Assembly: GCA_001800945.1 (NCBI GenBank)
Contig: MGWJ01000124.1
Location: 1-7,728, forward strand
Length of the DNA stretch: 7,728 nucleotides
Direction of reading: 5' to 3'
Origin: Flavobacteria bacterium RIFCSPLOWO2_12_FULL_31_7
GTDB lineage: Bacteria; Bacteroidota; Bacteroidia; Flavobacteriales; Flavobacteriaceae
Positions 1-5,832 of this stretch are shown one piece after another. The stretch's first letter is position 1. Every line of letters starts with the position of its first letter. The position numbers and the translations under genes are program-made. The notes beneath the pieces are model-generated. The model was not told the origin of the DNA and did not search any database. It worked only from the letters and a program-made list of their open reading frames with translations.

Positions 1-810
1 ATTGATGTTAAAGACTTGTCTGAATTTGTTGTAAAAGACAATACTATTCCCATCATTATTTCTAGCGAATATTTAAATTTATACAATTACGGATTTGCTT
101 TAAATCAAGGTTTACCTCAAATCACAGAAGAATTTGCTAAAAAAATTGAAGTCAATATTAATATTACTTTAAAAGATAAAAATTTAAAATATAAAGGAAG
201 ATTAATAGGTTTGTCTGACAGAATTCATTCAGTATTAGTTCCTAAAAAGTTTTTAGATTCTATTAATGCTACTCAGGCTTACACTCAAGCAAATAAAGAT
301 ATTAATACCAGAATTTTAGTAAAAGTTAATGACGTTTCGGATCAAGATTTAATTGCCAAAATGACTAAAAAAGGCTACGAATCGAATCAGGAATCTTTGC
401 GTTCGGCCAAAATTAAAGGCAAATTATTCTTAGTGTTAAGAGCTATAGCATTCATTGGAGTTTTTATATTTATTCTTTGTCTTTTTATGATTGTTAATTT
501 TATTAAAATGCAATTTTTAGAAAAGCAGGAAGAAGTTTCCATAAAATATGCTTTAGGTTATTCGCCAAAGAAAATGGTAAGTTCTATCAGTAGGTTTTTT
601 AGTTTTAATGTTGCCCTAGTTTTAGTATTGAGTTTGATTTTGCTTTCTATTGGCCAATATTTTTTCGCTACTTCAGAAATTTCAAATGGATTACTGCAAA
701 AAAATATAGACTATTATTTATGGAGCTTTATTATAATTATTCCGGTAGTAATCTATTTAATCGTAAATCAATTGATTTATCATTGGCTGCTAAAGTCTTG
801 GCGATTTTAA
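1..810 (+). CDS. ABC transporter permease, FtsX/MacB-like (5' end missing)
   Basis: The reading frame is open from base 1 (Ile-Asp-Val-Lys-Asp precede the TTG at 16), so the gene starts outside the window and that TTG is not its start. Of the 269 visible residues, about 1-140 look like the soluble extracytoplasmic part of a MacB/FtsX-type permease. The rest carries three membrane helices at roughly 142-168, 199-222 and 240-263. Between the first two lies the typical FtsX-domain segment, KQEEVSIKYALGYSPKKM, which is the conserved cytoplasmic loop (E-I-x-x-x-A-L-G-x-S in relatives) thought to contact the ATPase. The protein ends just after the last helix, as is usual for the family. Such permeases work as dimers with a separate ATP-binding subunit in the inner membrane, in lipoprotein or lipid handling, peptide export or cell-division roles. 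The substrate cannot be told here. The partner ATPase is not in the window and may lie upstream. Confidence 0.85.
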   Translation: MDVKDLSEFVVKDNTIPIIISSEYLNLYNYGFALNQGLPQITEEFAKKIEVNINITLKDKNLKYKGRLIGLSDRIHSVLVPKKFLDSINATQAYTQANKDINTRILVKVNDVSDQDLIAKMTKKGYESNQESLRSAKIKGKLFLVLRAIAFIGVFIFILCLFMIVNFIKMQFLEKQEEVSIKYALGYSPKKMVSSISRFFSFNVALVLVLSLILLSIGQYFFATSEISNGLLQKNIDYYLWSFIIIIPVVIYLIVNQLIYHWLLKSWRF

Positions 811-845
811 TTTATTTTCAAGTGATTTAATTTATAAAATTCAAG

Positions 846-877
846 AACCGCTATAAGAAATTATGGTGGTTTTTTTT
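846..877 (+). terminator. Intrinsic terminator after the ABC permease gene
   Basis: A 10-bp stem (846-855 with 862-871) has a 6-base loop and is followed at once by a run of T. Two of the pairs are G-U wobbles, so the stem is complete in RNA of the + strand. It lies 36 bases after the permease stop codon and should end that transcript. Confidence 0.8.
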
Positions 878-964
878 ATCATTTTCTTTATTCAAATTAA
901 TTTTAAATTACTCTATTGTGAATATCTATTGCGTGTAATTTTACCTGATTTTTTTTTGAAAACT

Positions 965-972
965 TATATTTG
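965..972 (+). promoter_or_regulatory. Probable -7 box (TATATTTG) of the DUF4494 gene
   Basis: This exact match to the Bacteroidota -7 consensus TAnnTTTG lies 26 bases before the ATG at 999, and the permease terminator sits upstream of it. I do not see a TTG at the expected 17-23 base spacing, so the -33 element is weak or absent. Confidence 0.5.
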
Positions 973-998
973 CTGCTTAAAATTAATTAGAAAAAAAT

Positions 999-1553
999 AT
1001 GAGTGCAATTTGGTTTGAATGCAAAGTGAAATATAGAAAAATAGATGATTCTGGTGTACAAAAAGTAGTCACTGAACCATATTTAGTTGATGCATTATCT
1101 TATACGGAAGCGGAAACAAGAATTAATGAAGAAATGGCTGCTTATGTTAGCGAGGAATTTAAAGTTACTTCAATCAAATTTGCCAACTATTCAGAAATTC
1201 ATCCTTTTGAAAATGCAGATCGTTGGTTCAAATCGAAAGTTTCACTTTTAGCTTATGATGAAGAAAGCGGAAAAGAAAGAAAATCGAATATCAATATTTT
1301 ATTGCAAGCCAATGATATTAAAGAAGCTTTTGACAATACCGTAACAGTTATGAATGGTACGATGGGTGAGTACACCATTCCTATGATTTCCGAATCGCCA
1401 ATTATGGATGTTTTTCCTTATTTTAATGGTGAAGAAGAAAATTTAGAACAATTTGAAAAGTTTAATTTATTAAAATTATCAAAGCCTGAGATTTCAGAAG
1501 AAATTATAGACCATATGGAATTTGATGAAGCATTACTTCAAGAAAGAGACTAA
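999..1553 (+). CDS. DUF4494 domain-containing protein
   Basis: A 184-residue soluble protein that I recognise as a member of DUF4494, a family of unknown function found across Bacteroidota. It has no signal peptide or membrane helix, so it should be cytoplasmic. The conserved core covers about residues 4-142 and contains WFECKVKY near the start, NYSEIHPF in the middle and SPIMDVFPYF at the end. The core appears to be two copies of one unit (about 5-70 and 76-141): WFxxKV opens both, a D/E-S-G turn follows, then a helix rich in E/A/N, and each ends in an I-x-x-F-P-like or I-H-P-F stretch. Residues 143-184 form an acidic tail beyond the core. The ATG at 999 is chosen because family members begin with the W-F-E-C segment only a few residues in. 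It is transcribed alone, between two terminators. No enzymatic motif is visible and I assign no function. Confidence 0.9.
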   Translation: MSAIWFECKVKYRKIDDSGVQKVVTEPYLVDALSYTEAETRINEEMAAYVSEEFKVTSIKFANYSEIHPFENADRWFKSKVSLLAYDEESGKERKSNINILLQANDIKEAFDNTVTVMNGTMGEYTIPMISESPIMDVFPYFNGEEENLEQFEKFNLLKLSKPEISEEIIDHMEFDEALLQERD

Positions 1554-1592
1554 AAAAAATCCCAATTTGATAATACAAATTGGGATTTTTTT
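1553..1592. terminator. Bidirectional terminator between convergent genes
   Basis: A perfect 17-bp inverted repeat (1553-1569 with 1576-1592) has a 6-base loop (ATAATA). It has A7 on the left arm and T7 on the right, so a T-run follows the G/C core on either strand. It starts at the last base of the DUF4494 stop codon and ends inside the stop codon of the leftward serine hydrolase gene, so it can serve both. Confidence 0.92.
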
Positions 1593-2661
1593 AATTGATT
1601 ACTGCACTAATTTTTTCCCAAAGGGTTTCGTCAAAATCAGATAATGCAAAGTTGACACCATCGGCAACATCTCCCATTCGGATAATGACTAATTTCTTAC
1701 TTGGAACTACATATATTTTTTGGTCGTTTTTACCTAATGCGCAATACATATCTGCTGGTGCACTTGGAATTAATGTTCCACTAAATTGAAATTGTGTTTG
1801 TGGTAAATGGTAAGAGGTTTTTCCATTCAGCCACCACAAATAGCCATAAGCCTGATTGATAGATTGTGAAGTGGTAGTGGCACTATTTAAATAAGCAGCA
1901 TTAACAATTTGCGTACCATTCCAATTTCCTTTTGCTAATGCTAACAAACCAAAACGAGCCATACTTCTGGGTGTACTCCAATATACACTTAAATCGCCAT
2001 CTTGAATCCACGTACCTGTCATGCCTATTTTATCTCTTAATTTTGTATTGAAATAAGTATTCCAAGTTTGTCCCGTTGCTTGTGCTACTACATCTTGTAA
2101 TTTTACATATACATTATGATAGGCCCAACGCGTTCCTGCATCGGCCACATATTGTAAATTTGCTGGTGAAACATCGTCTCCTAATGTATCGTCTAAACCA
2201 GAATTCATTGATAATAAATTTTTGCAAGTAATTAGGTTTTCCTTGGCTAATGGTGCGCTTGTCCAGCCAGTTCCTATATAATCAGAAACTTTATTATTAC
2301 TATTTAAAAAGCCTTCTTGTTCCGCAATTCCTGTAACAGTTGAAGTTAAAGTTTTCCCAGCACTTGCCCAATACCAAGGTAATGTAGCATTATGTCCGTT
2401 ATAATATTCTTCAATTACAATTTTTCCATTGTGTAATACAATAAAACCTTTGGTATGTTTGTCGCTTAAGTAAGTGTTTAATGCTGCAATGTTTGCCGTA
2501 TTCCAACCTAAACTTTCTGGTGTTTTAGTTTCCCAAGTTGTGCCTGTCATTGGAGGAAAGTACATCGCTTCTTCAGTTGGTGTAGGAGCAGGTGTGTCAT
2601 CATTGCCACATGAAATGAAAATAGATAATAAGCTAATTAGTAGTAGATGTTTTAGTTTCAT
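1591..2661 (-). CDS. Lipoprotein serine hydrolase, class C beta-lactamase-like
   Basis: A 356-residue exported protein. Residues 1-17 form a lipoprotein signal peptide (Lys-rich start, hydrophobic core, FISC) with Cys18 as the lipidated residue. After it come G-N-D-D and a Pro/Thr-rich linker to about 40, a pattern that resembles flavobacterial surface-export signals of lipoproteins (inference). The catalytic domain shows the class C/DD-peptidase set: S100-A-G-K103 (nucleophile and general base) and Y181-H-N183. The usual third motif (KTG or HxG) is not evident; its place seems to be taken by G-K-N-D-Q (310-314) before the strand KIYVVPSKKLVIIRMG. Relatives hydrolyse esters, amides or D-amino-acid peptides; the substrate here is unknown and a resistance role should not be assumed. 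It is the last gene of the leftward block, 133 bases after mazG. No convincing promoter was found in that gap. Confidence 0.88.
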   Translation of the reverse strand: MKLKHLLLISLLSIFISCGNDDTPAPTPTEEAMYFPPMTGTTWETKTPESLGWNTANIAALNTYLSDKHTKGFIVLHNGKIVIEEYYNGHNATLPWYWASAGKTLTSTVTGIAEQEGFLNSNNKVSDYIGTGWTSAPLAKENLITCKNLLSMNSGLDDTLGDDVSPANLQYVADAGTRWAYHNVYVKLQDVVAQATGQTWNTYFNTKLRDKIGMTGTWIQDGDLSVYWSTPRSMARFGLLALAKGNWNGTQIVNAAYLNSATTTSQSINQAYGYLWWLNGKTSYHLPQTQFQFSGTLIPSAPADMYCALGKNDQKIYVVPSKKLVIIRMGDVADGVNFALSDFDETLWEKISAVIN

Positions 2662-2794
2662 GATAGAGTGTTTAATAACTTAGACTTATAATTTCATAAA
2701 AGGTTTAATGTCATATTTATATGTTTCAAAACACAGGTTGGAGAAATTTTACTAATTAATTTGATTTCTTAAATTTGTGTTATGAAAATTATAC

Positions 2795-3568
2795 TTACAT
2801 TTTTTTAGCTTCTTCCCAAAATACATCCATTTCTGCTAATGTCATATCCGATAAAGATTTTCCCAATTCGGAAGCTTTACTTTCTAAATACATAAAACGT
2901 TTGATGAATTTTTTGTTGGTGCGTTCTAAAGCATCTTCTGGATTTATTTTTAAAAAGCGTGCATAATTAATTAGAGAAAATAAAACATCACCAAATTCTG
3001 CTTCCATTTTATCTTGATTATTGGCTGCGATTTCTGCTTGTAATTCGGCAATTTCTTCTTCTACTTTTTCCCAAACTTGATGCGATTCTTCCCAATCGAA
3101 TCCTACACCTTTTACTTTATCTTGAATTCGGCTTGCCTTTACTAACGCTGGTAAACTTTTTGGAACGCCTTCTAAAACTGATTTTCGTCCTTCTTTTAAT
3201 TTTAGTTTTTCCCAGTTTTGTTTAACTTGTTCTTCATTTTCCACTACTACATCACCATAAATATGTGGATGACGATCAATTAATTTATCACAAATACTAT
3301 TCGCTACATCTGCAATATCAAAAGAATTAGTTTCCGAACCAATTTTGGCGTAAAAGACAATATGTAATAATAAATCTCCTAATTCTTTTTTGATTTCTGG
3401 TAAATCGTTGTCTAAAATGGCGTCACCTAATTCGTAGGTTTCTTCTATTGTTAAATGGCGTAAACTTTCTAGGGTTTGTTTTTTATCCCACGGACATTTT
3501 TCGCGTAAATCGTCCATGATATCTAATAATCTTTCAAAGGCTTTTAATTGTTGTTGGCGTGTGTTCAT
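2795..3568 (-). CDS. mazG: Nucleoside triphosphate pyrophosphohydrolase MazG
   Basis: The product cleaves (d)NTPs to the monophosphate and pyrophosphate and is thought to clean the nucleotide pool and, in E. coli, to influence ppGpp levels. Read from the ATG at 3568 it is a 257-residue, two-domain MazG, the normal length. The first domain has CPWD (25-28), the metal-binding E42-E43-x-x-E46 in IEETYEL, and a second acidic pair E62/D65. The second domain repeats the pattern with E170-E-E-x-x-E175 and E191-x-x-D194, followed by a conserved SLINYARFLKINPEDAL helix. The frame stays open upstream to 3685, but those 39 extra residues read through a palindromic non-coding element and have no family counterpart, so the inner ATG, at the expected MazG N-terminus, is chosen. 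It lies downstream of the DUF5606 gene on the same strand but is separated from it by a terminator, so it probably has its own promoter or leader. Confidence 0.93.
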   Translation of the reverse strand: MNTRQQQLKAFERLLDIMDDLREKCPWDKKQTLESLRHLTIEETYELGDAILDNDLPEIKKELGDLLLHIVFYAKIGSETNSFDIADVANSICDKLIDRHPHIYGDVVVENEEQVKQNWEKLKLKEGRKSVLEGVPKSLPALVKASRIQDKVKGVGFDWEESHQVWEKVEEEIAELQAEIAANNQDKMEAEFGDVLFSLINYARFLKINPEDALERTNKKFIKRFMYLESKASELGKSLSDMTLAEMDVFWEEAKKM

Positions 3569-3628
3569 TTTGTGAGATAAAAAGTTTTGTTTTGATAAAA
3601 ATACGTATAAATTATGATTTGAAAAAAT

Positions 3629-3723
3629 ACACGTGTAATCTAGCCGTGGTTGGAGCGGCATCCTTTTATTAATTGTTTTTTTCAATTAATAAAAGATTTA
3701 GCGGAAGACACGACTAAACGTGT
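3629..3723 (-). other. Structured palindromic intergenic element upstream of mazG
   Basis: Three nested stems are visible. P1 pairs 3629-3634 with 3718-3723 (6 bp). P2 pairs 3641-3648 with 3709-3716 (8 bp). P3 pairs 3663-3675 with 3683-3695 (13 bp, nearly all A/T, 7-base loop). In P2 one position is a C/A mismatch on the + strand but a G-U pair on the minus strand, so the full structure forms only in minus-strand RNA, the direction of mazG. The unpaired stretches between P2 and P3 each carry AGCGG (3654-3658 and 3700-3704). From memory, elements with a GCGGCATCCTTTT ... AAAAGATnTAGCGG pattern recur between genes in flavobacteria, so this may be one copy of a dispersed repeat or a structured RNA. 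It lies 60 bases before the mazG start. Whether it is a mazG leader, an independent RNA or a mobile repeat cannot be decided here. Confidence 0.6.
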
Positions 3724-3745
3724 TTGAAGGGGATTTGTCTGCTAC

Positions 3746-3778
3746 AAAAAAATCCCAATCTAAAATAAGAATGGGATT
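3746..3778 (-). terminator. Intrinsic terminator after the DUF5606 gene
   Basis: Read on the minus strand, an 11-position stem (3768-3778 with 3751-3761, one A/A mismatch on the + strand, a T/T mismatch on the other) has a 6-base loop and is followed by a run of T (the A-run at 3746-3750 plus two more from the stem). It sits 28 bases past the DUF5606 stop codon and should separate that gene from mazG. Confidence 0.8.
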
Positions 3779-3805
3779 GATATATAATTTTTGAACAAGA
3801 TTAAA

Positions 3806-4234
3806 TTACTCAGCGGCAGTTTCTTCTTCTTTGGCTTCTGTATTTAAAGCTTCAACCGAAACATAACCTTTTGGTTGTAAAATGTTGTACCAATTGAAGA
3901 TTTTTTTGATGTCTGAAGTGTACACGCGGTCTTCATCAAATTCTGGTAGAATTTCTCTGAAATAGCTTCTTAATTTGTCGTCGCTTTCTTTATGAGAAAT
4001 GGTAGGTTCTCCGTTTTCTTTGGCAGCGATAGTTTTGAAGATTTCGATTAATTTCACTTCTTCGTTGTATGTATAAACTGCAATTTCAGACAATAAACTT
4101 ACATTGCTTCTTAATCCTACAGTAATTTTTTTACCGTCTAATAAAGCTTCAGCCACAAATCCAGAACGTGTTTGTACTTTTAATTCATATAATCCTGGTT
4201 TCCCAGAAATGGCTAATATTTTTTGAAAACTCAT
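3806..4234 (-). CDS. DUF5606 family protein
   Basis: A 142-residue soluble protein that I recognise as DUF5606, a small family of unknown function in Bacteroidota. Its hallmarks are the opening KILAISGKPGLYEL (5-18), a second short beta-rich part with VAEALLDGKK, the AVYTYNEEVKLIEIFKTI segment (52-69), and the C-terminal RVYTSDIKKIFNWYNIL (103-119). The final 15 or so residues are an acidic, Ala/Glu-rich tail. There is no signal peptide, membrane helix or catalytic motif. The N-terminal part resembles a small beta-barrel and the C-terminal part a helical module, which could suit binding to nucleic acid or protein, but that is only inference. It lies between def and mazG, a neighbourhood I remember as common in flavobacteria, has its own promoter in the gap after def, and ends at a terminator. 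Confidence 0.9.
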   Translation of the reverse strand: MSFQKILAISGKPGLYELKVQTRSGFVAEALLDGKKITVGLRSNVSLLSEIAVYTYNEEVKLIEIFKTIAAKENGEPTISHKESDDKLRSYFREILPEFDEDRVYTSDIKKIFNWYNILQPKGYVSVEALNTEAKEEETAAE

Positions 4235-4257
4235 AGTTTTATAATTTTAAAGGATGG

Positions 4258-4288
4258 CAAATATATATTTTAATATTTCAAAAACAAA
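4258..4288 (-). promoter_or_regulatory. Bacteroidota-type promoter of the DUF5606 gene
   Basis: On the minus strand TTTG (4288-4285) is followed after 19 bases by TATATTTG (4265-4258), an exact match to the TTTG / TAnnTTTG pattern with ideal spacing. Transcription would begin near 4251, giving a leader of about 17 bases. The -33 box lies in the 71-base gap after def, so DUF5606 can be transcribed without def. Confidence 0.78.
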
Positions 4289-4305
4289 CTTGAAGTTCTT
4301 AATTT

Positions 4306-4893
4306 TTACTTAATTTTTAAATTGGCAAATTTCATGCGGTAATCTGGTCTGGCTTTGCCTTCCATGATGTTTTGCAATTTTTTACCGACTAATTTTTTCT
4401 TTAACATGGAAAGGTGATCCGTAAATAAAATTCCTTCGATATGATCGTATTCGTGCTGAATAACTCTGGCAATCAATCCGTTATAAGTTTCTGTTTTTTT
4501 TACGAAATTTTCATCAACGTACTCAATAGTAATTGTATCATGACGAAATACGTCTTCACGAACATCAGGGATACTTAAACAACCTTCGTTAAAACCCCAA
4601 ATTTCACCTTCTTCTTTAATAATTTTGGCATTGATAAAAGTTTGTTTGAAACCTTTTAATTCTTCCGCTTCTTCTTTTGAAACTTCATCGCTATCGGCAA
4701 ATGGAGTTGTATCTATAACAAATAAGCGAATAGCTAAACCTACTTGAGGAGCAGCCAAACCTACACCATAAGCATTGTACATGGTTTCATACATGTTGCT
4801 TAAAATTTCTGTTAAGTTTGGATAATCTTGTGGAATGTCAACGCAAACCTTTCTTAAAACTGCTTCGCCGTATCCGTATATTGGTAAAATCAT
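4306..4893 (-). CDS. def: Peptide deformylase
   Basis: The product removes the formyl group from the initiator methionine of nascent proteins at the ribosome. All three family motifs are intact in 195 residues: GVGLAAPQ (43-50), E103-G-C-L-S107 and H147-E-Y-D-H151. Cys105, His147 and His151 bind the metal (usually iron) and Glu148 is the catalytic acid/base; Gln50 stabilises the transition state. The stretch of about 63-83 is an acidic insert (DSDEVSKEEAEELK) between the first and second motifs, which I recall from Bacteroidota enzymes. The C-terminal tail after 165 is Lys-rich. The start ATG at 4893 matches the usual MILPIYGYG beginning. The exported Cys-type protein gene ends 56 bases upstream, and DUF5606 starts 71 bases downstream on the same strand. 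Confidence 0.97.
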   Translation of the reverse strand: MILPIYGYGEAVLRKVCVDIPQDYPNLTEILSNMYETMYNAYGVGLAAPQVGLAIRLFVIDTTPFADSDEVSKEEAEELKGFKQTFINAKIIKEEGEIWGFNEGCLSIPDVREDVFRHDTITIEYVDENFVKKTETYNGLIARVIQHEYDHIEGILFTDHLSMLKKKLVGKKLQNIMEGKARPDYRMKFANLKIK

Positions 4894-4908
4894 GGTTCAA
4901 ATTTTTTG

Positions 4909-4916
4909 CAAAATTA
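4909..4916 (-). promoter_or_regulatory. Possible -7 box (TAATTTTG) of def
   Basis: On the minus strand this matches TAnnTTTG exactly and lies 15 bases before the def ATG, which would give a very short leader. No TTG is seen at the expected distance upstream, so the call is tentative. Confidence 0.4.
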
Positions 4917-4949
4917 GTAAATTTTCTTCTATTGTTAGAGTTTAAGAGG

Positions 4950-5606
4950 CTAATTTGTAACTACGACTTCATTATTTAACCATTTTTTGAGTAAAACATC
5001 GTTGTGAGTGATGTGACAAAAATGGTAAACACTACTTTTCATCACTTTAGAATTGTCTATTTTTTCTTTTGTTGGTCCAGAATTATTTAGGTAATTTGAG
5101 TGAATGAAATACACGTTTTGATTTTCTTTTAAAATAAAACCCACATGAAAATCTAAACCAATAAAATACAATCCGTCTTTTTTATTTTTAATAAAATACG
5201 CTTTTAATTCTTCTTTTGATTTGTCTTGAAGTGTTTCAATTGTTGTGCCACAAGCAATCACTTTAGCTTCATGATATGGCGCTTTTTGGGCGAGTTTGTA
5301 TCTGTTAATATTGAAACCTACATCGCGTAAAGTAGTAGAAACAAAATAACCACAAGCAATACTACCCGATTTTGGAATTTCTGAATAGCCATCAAAACTC
5401 CATTTCGTACCATACCATTGTGGTATAATTTCTTCTAATAAATGCTTTGTGAATTTATTTCGAATCTGATTTAAAGTTTCTGATTTATTTGAAGAATTTT
5501 TATACGATTGCAATAGTTGTTTTCTATTCGTATTAATTGAACTTTTTATCGAAGCATAACTAATGAACAGAATGGAAAATATAGTAAAAGCTGATTTTAA
5601 TACCAT
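4950..5606 (-). CDS. Exported protein with likely Cys/His/His hydrolase centre
   Basis: A 218-residue protein I cannot name. Residues 4-20 form a hydrophobic N-terminal segment after a single Lys, fitting a signal peptide or membrane anchor, so the body should be outside the cytoplasm. A polar helical stretch (about 25-60) leads to a domain containing W64-Y-G-T-x-W69 and I83-A-C85-G-Y-F-V-S-T-T, where a Cys starts a helix as in NlpC/P60 and CHAP papain-like enzymes. Next come D152-F-H154-V-G-F-I, which matches their His strand (H-V-G-I), and Y166-F-I-H169-S, which matches their third polar residue. A C85/H154/H169 catalytic set is therefore likely, suggesting a cell-wall peptidase, amidase or transferase, though overall similarity to named families is low. 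The A-rich leader before the ATG at 5606 is typical here. It is flanked by def downstream and a 226-base gap upstream. Confidence 0.72.
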   Translation of the reverse strand: MVLKSAFTIFSILFISYASIKSSINTNRKQLLQSYKNSSNKSETLNQIRNKFTKHLLEEIIPQWYGTKWSFDGYSEIPKSGSIACGYFVSTTLRDVGFNINRYKLAQKAPYHEAKVIACGTTIETLQDKSKEELKAYFIKNKKDGLYFIGLDFHVGFILKENQNVYFIHSNYLNNSGPTKEKIDNSKVMKSSVYHFCHITHNDVLLKKWLNNEVVVTN

Positions 5607-5690
5607 TTTGTTTTTTTAGAAAAACGAAAAATGCCTTAAATTATTGTTGAAAACTAGATACTTCTTAAACTTTAAAATGTATTTCCAGCA

Positions 5691-5715
5691 GGCTTCGACT
5701 CCGCTCAGCTTGACA
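5691..5715. repeat. Short extragenic repeat (GACTCCGCTCAG type)
   Basis: GCTTCGACTCCGCTCAGC with flanking GG and TTGACA is a GC-rich island in very AT-rich surroundings. From memory, near-identical 25-30 base sequences recur between genes in many flavobacterial genomes, often as REP-like units. The ends AGGCT and AGCTT can pair with one wobble on the + strand. Only one copy is in the window, so the repeat status rests on memory. Confidence 0.5.
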
Positions 5716-5802
5716 ATAATGTAATTAATTATTTATAGAATTTTTGAAATCAATTTTTATATTTTCAAAAACGGTCAGACTAAGCTTGTTTATGTTTTCA
5801 CG

Positions 5803-5827
5803 AAATCCCAAATCGTAAATCCCAAAT
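5803..5827. repeat. Two direct copies of AAATCCCAAAT
   Basis: The 11-base word AAATCCCAAAT occurs at 5803-5813 and again at 5817-5827, a 14-base period. It begins just 6 bases past the stop codon of the leftward serine hydrolase. On the minus strand it reads ATTTGGGATTT twice. I recall similar tandem TTTGGGATT arrays after genes in flavobacteria; the role is unknown. Confidence 0.6.
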
Positions 5828-5832
5828 TCCAC

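Noticed and set aside
16..18. TTG as start codon of the permease gene
   Set aside because: The frame is open to the window edge and the protein lacks its N-terminal helix and most of the periplasmic domain, so the gene simply begins outside.
1595..1789. Plus-strand open frame of 64 codons
   Set aside because: It lies wholly inside the serine hydrolase gene on the other strand, has no promoter or family signal, and its sequence is explained by the antisense frame.
2474..2683. Plus-strand open frame of 69 codons
   Set aside because: It overlaps the signal peptide and N-terminal part of the serine hydrolase on the opposite strand and shows no coding features of its own.
2770..2777. Plus-strand TAAATTTG, an exact -7 box match, followed by an open frame at 2775-2966
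   Set aside because: No -33 element was identified, and the frame behind it is the antisense of the mazG 3' end. Such boxes are expected by chance in AT-rich DNA.
3569..3685. N-terminal extension of MazG (39 residues)
   Set aside because: It translates the palindromic element and leader, has no resemblance to MazG proteins, and a good start exists at 3568.
5741..5771. 9-bp A/T-only inverted repeat as terminator of the serine hydrolase operon
   Set aside because: The stem has a single G/C pair and a 13-base loop and is not followed by a convincing T-run, so chance pairing in AT-rich DNA is more likely.
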